This document shows, piece after piece, positions 1-7,706 of a stretch of 13,595 nt of DNA (positions within the stretch are counted from its first letter, which is position 1; the number at the start of each line of letters is the position of its first letter). Position numbers and translations under genes: made by a program. The notes under the pieces are model-generated. The model was given only the letters and a program-made list of their open reading frames with translations, was not told the origin of the DNA and made no database searches. Origin of the DNA: Candidatus Latescibacterota bacterium. GTDB taxonomy: Bacteria > JAAXHH01 > JACQVL01. The stretch lies in assembly GCA_016209865.1 (NCBI GenBank), contig JACQVL010000130.1, positions 1 to 13,595 on the forward strand, given 5' to 3'.

Positions 1-680
1 AGCGTCGTGCGCTCCAGGTCACGGAGGGCGACGAGCACCTCGCCCATCAGCACGATCGCGTCGATGCCCTCGTCGGGACGGCTGCCGTGGGCCGCCCGGC
101 CGGTCGTCTCGATGTCGATCCAGGCGAACCCTTTGTGAGCGATCACCACGTCCAGATGCGTCGGCTCCGTCACGATGGCGGCGTCGGCGGTGTATGCCCT
201 GACGAGCGCTTCGGTGCCGATGCTCGCGTACTCTTCATCCGCGACGGCGGCGACGATCAGGTCGCCCCGCAGGACGAGACCCGACCGGGCGACCGCGGCG
301 GCGGCGGCGAGCATCGCCGTGACGCCGGCTTTCATGTCCGCCGACCCGCGGCCGTAGACCCGGCCATCCCGCTCCATCGGGTCGAGCGGGTCGATGTCCA
401 TCGTCCCGAACCCGACGGTGTCGGTGTGACCGTTGAGCATCAGCGTCCGGCCGGGCTCTTTCTGACGGGCGCGCAGGAGGCCGACGACGTTCGGCCGGCC
501 GGGCTCGGGTTCGGTGACGTGGACTTCCAGTCCGACTGACTCCATGAACGCGCGGATGTGCCCGGCGATCTGCCGCTCGCCCGGCCCGTCAGCCATGAGG
601 CTGGGGTTGACGGAGTTGATGGAGATGAGGGTCTTCAGCAGGTCAATCGTCTCGTGTTCGTCGATGCGGATAGAGGGCAT
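1..680 (-). CDS. M20-family metallopeptidase/deacylase (ArgE/DapE-like), 3' truncated by window edge
   Basis: The first 226 residues of a zinc-dependent amidohydrolase of the M20 family (ArgE/DapE/ACY1/CPG2 group), which cleaves N-acyl or peptide amide bonds in the cytoplasm. Visible motifs are NGHTDTVG (H85, D87), GRGSADMKAG (D115), ADEE (E149 likely general base, E150) and TEPTHLD (E172), which give most of the expected two-zinc site. The AHGSRPDEGIDAI stretch (197-209) opens the lid/dimerisation domain, where the sequence leaves the window; the final catalytic His is beyond it. The ATG at 680 is preceded by GGAG seven bases upstream. It lies 12 bp after the cupin stop on the same strand, so the two are probably cotranscribed. 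The substrate (acetylornithine, succinyl-diaminopimelate, dipeptide or acyl-amino acid) cannot be told from this half. Family call confident, substrate unknown. Confidence 0.88.
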   Translation of the reverse strand, partial: MPSIRIDEHETIDLLKTLISINSVNPSLMADGPGERQIAGHIRAFMESVGLEVHVTEPEPGRPNVVGLLRARQKEPGRTLMLNGHTDTVGFGTMDIDPLDPMERDGRVYGRGSADMKAGVTAMLAAAAAVARSGLVLRGDLIVAAVADEEYASIGTEALVRAYTADAAIVTEPTHLDVVIAHKGFAWIDIETTGRAAHGSRPDEGIDAIVLMGEVLVALRDLERTT

Positions 681-692
681 GAGCAGACTCCA

Positions 693-1028
693 TTATGTCG
701 CATCGCAGCCGTAGGCGACGTACTCCAGCGCGCAGGTGCCGGTGTTGCGGATGCAATGCTTCACGCCGGTGGGGAAGTAGAACGCCTGGCCGGGCCGCGC
801 CGGTTGTTCTCCGCTGTCCGTGGTCAGGATACCCTCCCCGTTCATGATGTAATAGCCTTCTTCACGATCCAGGTGGTCGTGATAGTGCGTCGACGCACCC
901 GGCATCAATCGGACGACTTCCGCGCTCAGGATGTTCTGGGAATCGAGCGTCTGCTTCAGGCCGATGAGGACGAATTGCTTGTCGAAGTATTCCTCGACCC
1001 GTTCTTTGTACAGTTTTGCGACGCGCAT
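693..1028 (-). CDS. Small single-domain cupin protein (Cupin_2 type)
   Basis: A 111-residue protein made of one cupin beta-barrel. Cupin motif 1 is seen as THYHDHLDREEGYYIMNGEG (H50, H52, E56 or E57) and motif 2 as GQAFYFPTGVKHCIRN (G80, P86, G88, H91, N95), which fits the family pattern G-x5-P-x-G-x2-H-x3-N. A full His/His/Glu/His metal site is therefore plausible. Such proteins may be dioxygenases, isomerases, lyases or metabolite sensors, and the sequence does not decide. An upstream in-frame ATG at 1082 would add 18 residues encoded by the GTGACRA heptamer repeat. I prefer the ATG at 1028, which has GGAG seven bases upstream. Two cysteines (C92, C108) lie near the C-terminus. It sits between a second cupin and the M20 hydrolase on the same strand. 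Confidence 0.85.
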   Translation of the reverse strand: MRVAKLYKERVEEYFDKQFVLIGLKQTLDSQNILSAEVVRLMPGASTHYHDHLDREEGYYIMNGEGILTTDSGEQPARPGQAFYFPTGVKHCIRNTGTCALEYVAYGCDAT

Positions 1029-1051
1029 CGACGGGCTCCGTCTGAGAGGCA

Positions 1052-1078
1052 GTGACAAGTGACAAGTGACGAGTAAAA
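1052..1078 (+). repeat. GTGACRA heptamer tandem repeat, copy 1
   Basis: Three 7-bp units (GTGACAA, GTGACAA, GTGACGA) are followed by GTAAAAC. The array lies in the 66-bp gap between the two cupin genes. The same unit recurs at 6912-6946 and 11336-11363, so this is an interspersed short tandem repeat family. Function unknown. Confidence 0.8.
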
Positions 1079-1094
1079 CCAAACAAGACCAAGG

Positions 1095-1382
1095 TCAGAC
1101 GGTGGACATCAGGGACAGGTACCGAAACTCGCTGTCGCCCGTGTTGTACAGGAAGTGCTCCAGGTTGGGCGCCATGTAGACAGAGCAATCCTGGTTGACG
1201 GCGACCGGCTCTCCGTCGCCGACGAGCATCCCACGGCCGGTGAGGACGTAACAGATTTCTTCCTCCGCATGGCGTTCTGAGGCTGTCCGCTCTCCGATGC
1301 CCAGGACGACCAGTTCCATCTTCATCCGGACTGAGCGGGTGAGGTCTTGACTGATGAGCGTCGTGCGTGCAGGAGTGGGCAT
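1095..1382 (-). CDS. Small single-domain cupin protein with degenerate motifs
   Basis: A 95-residue cupin-fold protein. Motif 1 is ASERHAEEEICYVLTGRG, with one His (H38) and acidic residues E40-E42 instead of the usual HxH. Motif 2 is DCSVYMAPNLEHFLYN, keeping P72, H76 and N80 but with Asp and Leu where glycines are usual. Metal binding, if present, would use H38, an adjacent Glu and H76. The ATG at 1382 has a strong AAGGAGG four bases upstream, which fixes the start. It lies 66 bp before the other cupin in the same direction. Two adjacent single-domain cupins could pair as a heteromer equivalent to a bicupin, but that is inference. Substrate unknown. Confidence 0.8.
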   Translation of the reverse strand: MPTPARTTLISQDLTRSVRMKMELVVLGIGERTASERHAEEEICYVLTGRGMLVGDGEPVAVNQDCSVYMAPNLEHFLYNTGDSEFRYLSLMSTV

Positions 1383-1410
1383 GGGGCCTCCTTATCGACC
1401 GTCTGTTGTC

Positions 1411-1452
1411 ATTCCCGCCCCCGCTTCCGCGAGGGTAAACTCCAGCGGGAAT
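1411..1452. repeat. Interspersed palindrome, long variant (ATTCCCGC ... GCGGGAAT)
   Basis: The perfect 8-bp arms ATTCCCGC (1411-1418) and GCGGGAAT (1445-1452) flank a 26-bp insert that contains a smaller GC-rich inverted stretch. It shares its arms with the short copies at 6955-6974 and 11381-11400. It sits between the substrate-binding protein gene and the upstream-facing cupin. There is no T-run beside it, so it is not an obvious intrinsic terminator. Confidence 0.75.
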
Positions 1453-1463
1453 CCACCGGTGTT

Positions 1464-3155
1464 TCAACGCTTCCCGATATACAGGTCGGGGAAATTGACC
1501 GTCTGGACCGACATCAGCGGGACGTGCTGGCCGAGCTTGTTCTTCTTCATCCCCTTGACCCAGGGTTTTCGCAGTTCTGCGGTGACGGAATGGAACAGGA
1601 ACACCGCTCCGGCGGCGTCGACCAGGATGCGCTCCGCCTGCGTGTACAGGTCGTACCGCCGGGCGGTCGCCATCTCCGTGTTGGCGGCATCGACGAGCCG
1701 GTCGAACTCGGCGTGCTTCCAGTCATGCCGGGCGTAGCCGATCGGCTGCGAGCGCCAGAGCAGGCCGAGCATGTTCGACGGGTCGGGATAATCGTAGGCA
1801 AAGGCGAGCATGCCCACCGGGATCTTCCACTGATACAGGTTATCGTTGAAGAGTTTCCGTTCCTGGTATCTGATCTGGACGGTGATGCCGAGCGTCTGCT
1901 TCAACATCCCCTGGATGGCTTCTGCGGCCACTTTATTGATGTTGGTATCCGCCACACGGAGCCACAACTCTGTCGCCGGAAACCCCTTCCCGGCCGGGTA
2001 GCCGGCTTCAGCGAGGAGCCGTCTGGCGAGCGCGGGGTCGTACCGCTGGAAGGGGTTGAGCCGGTCCCCCGCATAGCCGGGAAACCCCGGCGGGAGCATC
2101 GTGTAGGCGGGGACACCCAGGCCATTCAGGACGGACCGGCAGAGGCTGTCCCGGTCGATCCCGTGGCCGATCGCCTGGCGAAGACACCGGTCGTTGAACG
2201 GGGGCTTCTGCGTCTGGAAGAACAGGTACCACGTCTCGAAATTCTGCACGTGATAGACCTCGCCCCGGAGTTTCGAGTCGTTCTTCGCTCGGGCGTAATC
2301 GAGCGGGTCGAGGAGGTAGGCGTCCACCTCATCGTTCTCGTACGGCAGCGTCCCCGGCCGCTGGCTGCCGACGAACTTGACGATGATGCTGTTCATGTAC
2401 GCCTTGTGCCGGCCGTTGTAGTTGGGGTCGAGGTCGAACGTCATAGACGAGCCGTGCGCCCACTCCGCTAATCGGTACGTAAAATTGCTCACGCAATTGC
2501 CCGGCTCCGTCCACTTCTTCCCGAACTTCTCCACCTGCCAGCGGGGGACGGGCGACGAGGTGATGAACGCGACGATGTACGGGAGGTACGGGCACGGGCC
2601 TTCGGTCCCGATGACGAACGTCTCATCATTCACGGCTCGGACGCCAACCGTGTTGGCATCTTTCGATTGGCCCTGGTTGAACGCTTTCCCGCCTTTGATG
2701 ACGTAATACAGGAAGGCATAGATATTCCCGCTGGCCGGGTCGAGCATCCGGCGGAAGGAGTACTCGAAATCGCGTGCGGTGACCGGCCGGCCGTCGCTCC
2801 ACTTCGCCCCCGGCCTGAGATGGAACGTCCACGTCCGCCCGTCCTTCGACGCCTCCCACCGGTCCGCCGCGCCGGGAACGAGCTGGCTGTGCTCGTCTAA
2901 GAGCAGCAGCCGCTCGAACGCGAAGTACGTCCCGTCCGCCTCGTAGGCGGCGACGCTGATGTCGAGGGTACTCGGCTCCCGGAACATGTACCGGAACACC
3001 TGCTGGGCGAGGGGCGCCGCGTCCGGCGGCAGGATGCGGCCGGCCTGGTTGACGACGGGCGCGGCCGTCTGGCTGACCTCTCGATCAAGGGTGAGCAGGA
3101 AGAGGACGACGATCAGACCGATCCCGCCGAAGACCGCGATGGGGCGTCTCATCAT
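1464..3155 (-). CDS. ABC transporter substrate-binding protein, family 5 (peptide/oligopeptide type)
   Basis: A 563-residue extracytoplasmic solute-binding protein of the SBP_bac_5 (OppA/DppA) family, which captures peptides or other solutes for an ABC importer. A hydrophobic segment (about 6-23) follows MMRRP and serves as signal peptide or membrane anchor. No lipobox cysteine is seen. Family hallmarks follow in order: VPGAADRWEASKDGRTWTFHLRPGAKWSDGRPVTARDFEYSF near the N-terminus, a FQTQKPPFNDRCLRQAIGHGIDR block in the middle (the usual 'pf.d...RqAi..aiDr' region), and LLAEAGYPAGKGFP after it. Length is typical. An in-frame start at 3191 is possible, but the ATG at 3155 has AAGGA eight bases upstream. 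The gene follows the flavoprotein gene by 39 bp. No permease or ATPase for this family lies in the window, so ligand and partners are unknown. Confidence 0.9.
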   Translation of the reverse strand: MMRRPIAVFGGIGLIVVLFLLTLDREVSQTAAPVVNQAGRILPPDAAPLAQQVFRYMFREPSTLDISVAAYEADGTYFAFERLLLLDEHSQLVPGAADRWEASKDGRTWTFHLRPGAKWSDGRPVTARDFEYSFRRMLDPASGNIYAFLYYVIKGGKAFNQGQSKDANTVGVRAVNDETFVIGTEGPCPYLPYIVAFITSSPVPRWQVEKFGKKWTEPGNCVSNFTYRLAEWAHGSSMTFDLDPNYNGRHKAYMNSIIVKFVGSQRPGTLPYENDEVDAYLLDPLDYARAKNDSKLRGEVYHVQNFETWYLFFQTQKPPFNDRCLRQAIGHGIDRDSLCRSVLNGLGVPAYTMLPPGFPGYAGDRLNPFQRYDPALARRLLAEAGYPAGKGFPATELWLRVADTNINKVAAEAIQGMLKQTLGITVQIRYQERKLFNDNLYQWKIPVGMLAFAYDYPDPSNMLGLLWRSQPIGYARHDWKHAEFDRLVDAANTEMATARRYDLYTQAERILVDAAGAVFLFHSVTAELRKPWVKGMKKNKLGQHVPLMSVQTVNFPDLYIGKR

Positions 3156-3194
3156 CGAACACGTCCTTCTGCATCCGTCAGTGACGGGCACGTT

Positions 3195-4421
3195 TCACAT
3201 CCACAACGACTTCACCATCCCGCGCACCGAGAACACCGCGCGGGGGTCGACCGTTTCCGCGATCAGGCCCGTCAACGCCTCGCGCACGTACTGGCTCTTC
3301 CGCGCACGCCACGCGACCAGGTCGCCGAGCCAGGCGTGGGCCATCCAGTCCTCAGCCACCCGGTAGCCGTAATACCGCGGACGGAGGTCGTCCTCAAGAC
3401 GGCGGGGAAAGGCCTGCAGGTGGTTGAACTGCTCCTCGGTGAAGGCTTGATGAATCACCGTCGCGGCCAGTTCTCCCGTCTCCATCGCCTTCCCGATGCC
3501 CTCGCCCGTGAACGGGAAGGTGGCCCCGATCGTTTCTCCGATGGCCAGGACATTCCCGTCGGTGATCGGCCTCGTCCCGGCGAGACCCCACCGGAGCCGC
3601 GCCCCGCGTAGCGGGGTGAGCGCTTCCCCATCCTGCAGCAATCGACGGGCGAGCGGAAATGCCGTGATGAACGTCTGGAATATCTCCTTCAGGTTCGCCT
3701 GCTCTCTGGCCGGTCCCCGGTAGACGATCCCGCACCCGACGTTGTACTCGTCATTCCTGAGGGGAAAGATCCAGGCATACCCCGGGATGATCGACCGGTC
3801 GAACGAGATCACCGGATGCTCGATGCTGAATGACGAGCGGACGTAGCACCGCATGGCGATAGCGCTCATCTGCGGCTGGACGACCATGCCGAGCGGCCGG
3901 AGGAGGGAGACGTCCGCCCCAGTGGCGATGACCGCCACACGGGCACGAATCGTTCGGGCAGACGCGGAGCATGACGCCGTGATCGTGCCATCCGGGCGGA
4001 TGACGAGATCGTTCACCTGTCCCTGACACAAGACCGCCCCTCGGGTCACCGCTTCCTGAGCGATCATCTCATCGAAGATCATCCGCTTGATGGCGAGGAA
4101 CGACATGGGAATCGTGACGTCGATCTGCGAGGGACTGAAGACGACCCCCCTGTCTGTCTGATACCCGATCTCCCGCACCCGTTCGTACAGCCCGATCCGG
4201 CGGAGACTCTGGATCGCGTCCGGGATGAGGCCGTCCCCGCACACCTTGTCGCGGGGGAAGCGGTGCTTGTCGACGATCAGCACCCGGTAGCCCTGAGCGG
4301 CGAGCCGGAGGGCGGCGGTCGAGCCGGCCGGGCCAGCGCCGACGACGAGAGCATCCCACCACTCGTCCGGGATGGCATCGAGCGCGGGCTGGTGGATCGG
4401 ATGGGTGGGTTGCGCGGTCAT
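3195..4421 (-). CDS. FAD-dependent oxidoreductase, geranylgeranyl reductase family
   Basis: A 408-residue flavoprotein of the geranylgeranyl reductase (GGR/ChlP/digeranylgeranyl-phospholipid reductase) family, which reduces isoprenoid double bonds or acts as a related monooxygenase-fold enzyme. An N-terminal Rossmann fold carries VVGAGPAGSTAALRLA (G28, G30, G33) with D51 ending the second strand. DKVCGDGL (CGDG at 61-64) is the family signature. VAVIATGAD (163-170) is the second FAD contact, and AIGETIGATFPFTGEGIGKAME (293-313) the C-terminal FAD-binding segment. The ATG at 4421 has GGAGAGG just upstream. A longer start at 4469 would place coding sequence over the -10 box of the leftward promoter and is rejected. 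It is the first gene of the leftward unit. The substrate (menaquinone side chain, lipid or pigment) cannot be read from sequence. Confidence 0.85.
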   Translation of the reverse strand: MTAQPTHPIHQPALDAIPDEWWDALVVGAGPAGSTAALRLAAQGYRVLIVDKHRFPRDKVCGDGLIPDAIQSLRRIGLYERVREIGYQTDRGVVFSPSQIDVTIPMSFLAIKRMIFDEMIAQEAVTRGAVLCQGQVNDLVIRPDGTITASCSASARTIRARVAVIATGADVSLLRPLGMVVQPQMSAIAMRCYVRSSFSIEHPVISFDRSIIPGYAWIFPLRNDEYNVGCGIVYRGPAREQANLKEIFQTFITAFPLARRLLQDGEALTPLRGARLRWGLAGTRPITDGNVLAIGETIGATFPFTGEGIGKAMETGELAATVIHQAFTEEQFNHLQAFPRRLEDDLRPRYYGYRVAEDWMAHAWLGDLVAWRARKSQYVREALTGLIAETVDPRAVFSVRGMVKSLWM

Positions 4422-4449
4422 TGGCCTCTCCACAATGAGGATTGGCAGG

Positions 4450-4479
4450 ATTATACGGCGCATCCACACGATCCGTCAA
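4450..4479 (-). promoter_or_regulatory. Sigma70-type promoter for the leftward flavoprotein gene
   Basis: On the minus strand, TTGACG (4479-4474) is followed after 18 bp by a perfect TATAAT (4455-4450). Predicted transcription starts near 4443, leaving a leader of about 20 nt before the ATG at 4421. It points away from the rightward promoter at 4518-4546, with 38 bp between the two -35 boxes. Confidence 0.75.
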
Positions 4480-4517
4480 CTGTTTTCTGACGTTGTGCGA
4501 TCGGGCGAAAAATGGAC

Positions 4518-4546
4518 TTGACAAGCCGCGTCCTGTGTGTTATATT
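4518..4546 (+). promoter_or_regulatory. Sigma70-type promoter for the sulfite reductase/sulfate cluster
   Basis: A perfect TTGACA (4518-4523), an optimal 17-bp spacer and TATATT (4541-4546, 5 of 6 consensus). The predicted start lies near 4553, inside the palindrome at 4546-4566, leaving an 80-nt leader before the sulfite reductase ATG at 4633. The surrounding DNA is clearly more AT-rich than the coding regions. The overlap with the operator implies repression. Confidence 0.78.
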
Positions 4547-4566
4547 GTTGACTAAATTAATCAACA
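4546..4566. promoter_or_regulatory. Palindromic operator resembling an IscR/Rrf2-family type 1 box
   Basis: A 21-bp near-palindrome of arms TGTTGA and TCAACA around an AT-rich core; apart from the central base, only one symmetric pair fails to match. Its inner 17 bp, TTGACT-AAATT-AATCAA, fit the IscR type 1 core YYGACTRWWWYAGTCRR as I recall it, at every position but one (AATC for AGTC). The centre, 4556, lies beside the predicted +1 of the rightward promoter, the right place for a repressor. Rrf2 proteins (IscR, CymR) are known to control Fe-S and sulfur genes, and the first gene here encodes a siroheme/Fe-S enzyme. The regulator is not in the window. The assignment to Rrf2 is inference; the palindrome is seen directly. 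Confidence 0.6.
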
Positions 4567-4604
4567 TTATCGTGATTTGAAACTTACCTCGTGAGCTCAT
4601 ACAT

Positions 4605-4630
4605 CTGGGTCGCCTCCAGACGGGAGGGAG
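4605..4630 (+). promoter_or_regulatory. Possible leader hairpins covering the sulfite reductase ribosome binding site
   Basis: The Shine-Dalgarno GGGAGGGAG (4622-4630) precedes the ATG at 4633. Its GGAGG (4623-4627) can pair with CCTCC (4613-4617) across a 5-nt loop. An alternative stem, CTGG (4605-4608) with CCAG (4616-4619), uses overlapping bases, so the two are mutually exclusive. The stems are only 4-5 bp, so a regulatory role is speculative. Confidence 0.3.
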
Positions 4631-4632
4631 CG

Positions 4633-6906
<2,274 letters not shown>

Positions 6907-6911
6907 AATCA

Positions 6912-6946
6912 GCGACGAGTGACAAGTGGCGAGTGACGAGTAAAAA
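6912..6946 (+). repeat. GTGACRA heptamer tandem repeat, copy 2
   Basis: Five 7-bp units (GCGACGA, GTGACAA, GTGGCGA, GTGACGA, GTAAAAA), starting 5 bp after the sulfite reductase stop. A palindromic repeat follows 8 bp later, the same order as at 11336-11400. Units are slightly degenerate compared with the copy at 11336. Confidence 0.8.
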
Positions 6947-6954
6947 CGGTCGTC

Positions 6955-6974
6955 ATTCCCGTGAAAGCGGGAAT
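6955..6974. repeat. Interspersed palindrome, short form (ATTCCCG-TGAAAG-CGGGAAT)
   Basis: A 7-bp GC-rich stem with a 6-nt loop, in the 100-bp gap between sulfite reductase and the next gene. A TTTTT run begins 6 nt past the stem (6981-6985). That is too far for a classic intrinsic terminator, though partial attenuation is conceivable. It belongs with the copies at 1411-1452 and 11381-11400. Confidence 0.75.
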
Positions 6975-7006
6975 TCATAATTTTTACCGACCACCGATGA
7001 GGTCCT

Positions 7007-7588
7007 ATGGACATCCAGCATCTCAACGTTAAATTCTTTGTCGAGCATCCAGAGGTTGTCGATCTCGACCCGTTCCTGACGATCTTCAACCGCTGGATTC
7101 AAGAGCAGGTGTGTGATGACCTCCTGATCGACGTGGCCGATTACCGGCACGTCGTCGCGGGCCCCGGCGTCGTCCTGATCGGCCATCAGGCCAATTACAG
7201 CCTCGACAATACAGACAACCGTTCAGGCTTCCTGTACAACCGGAAGGCCCGGCTCGACGGGAGTGTCCAGGACCGCCTTCGGCAGGCCGTCCGGTCGGCG
7301 CTGCTCGCGTGCCGTCGGCTTGAAGAGGACCCGCTGTTGCAGGGCGCGCTCAGATTCAGCGGCCAGGAAGTGCGAGTGCTCATCAACGACCGGTTGATCG
7401 CCCCCAATACCGAAGCGATGCTCCTGGCGTTGCAGCCTGAGTTGCACGCGTTCTTCGACGGACTGTATGGCGGAGCCGAGTATACGATCTCTCACCCCTC
7501 GGACCCCCGCGAACGCTTCACCGTCCACGTGCAGGCGTCGGCACCGTTCGACATCACGACCCTGCTGGATGCTGTAAACATCCCTTGA
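7007..7588 (+). CDS. Hypothetical protein (193 aa) within the sulfur assimilation cluster
   Basis: I do not recognise this family. The protein has 193 residues, is soluble-looking and acidic to neutral, with no signal peptide and no membrane segment. It opens MDIQHLNVKFFVEHPEVVDLDPFLTIFNRWIQEQ, then a beta-rich stretch around VVAGPGVVLIGHQANYSLDNTDNRSGFLYNRKA, a helix rich in Arg/Leu (about 86-106), and a mixed C-terminal half. Cysteines are few (C36 and C102), giving no Fe-S motif. The ATG at 7007 has GAGG four bases upstream. It follows sulfite reductase by 100 bp that contain repeats and precedes the sulfurtransferase by 118 bp. Position suggests an accessory role in sulfite reduction or sulfur handling, but nothing in the sequence proves it. 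Codon use looks like that of its neighbours, so a real gene is likely. Confidence 0.8.
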   Translation: MDIQHLNVKFFVEHPEVVDLDPFLTIFNRWIQEQVCDDLLIDVADYRHVVAGPGVVLIGHQANYSLDNTDNRSGFLYNRKARLDGSVQDRLRQAVRSALLACRRLEEDPLLQGALRFSGQEVRVLINDRLIAPNTEAMLLALQPELHAFFDGLYGGAEYTISHPSDPRERFTVHVQASAPFDITTLLDAVNIP

Positions 7589-7613
7589 CAGACTGAGAGC
7601 GCTCGGGTATTCT
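7585..7613 (+). promoter_or_regulatory. Candidate internal sigma70-type promoter before the sulfurtransferase gene
   Basis: TTGACA (7585-7590), overlapping the stop codon of the upstream gene, is followed after exactly 17 bp by TATTCT (7608-7613, 4 of 6 consensus). The leader would be about 85 nt. No copy of the 4546-4566 palindrome is seen here, so expression from this site could be independent of that operator. The weak -10 keeps this tentative. Confidence 0.45.
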
Positions 7614-7706
7614 TAATGGTGCCATTCTCCATTCATCTCTTCCATCATATACATCGCGCGAGGACGCCCGTCTGAGGCGCACCTCACTGTCAAGGAGGAT
7701 ATCGGT

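Noticed and set aside
87-1055. Plus-strand open frames at 87-539 and 558-1055
   Set aside because: They are antisense to the M20 hydrolase and the cupin, both of which have metal-ligand motifs in the correct frame.
862-1467. Minus-strand open frame of 201 codons spanning both cupins
   Set aside because: It runs out of frame through two genes that have proper motifs and ribosome binding sites, and its translation is Arg/His/Pro-rich low-complexity sequence typical of a shadow.
1347-2471. Long plus-strand open frame (374 codons) across the substrate-binding protein gene
   Set aside because: It is antisense to a gene with clear family motifs; long opposite-strand frames are expected in GC-rich DNA, and its translation shows no domain.
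4422-4469. Upstream start of the flavoprotein at 4469
   Set aside because: It would overlap the TATAAT box and the predicted transcription start; the ATG at 4421 has a good ribosome binding site.
6912-6946. CRISPR array
   Set aside because: The units are 7 bp, contiguous and without spacers; this is a tandem repeat.
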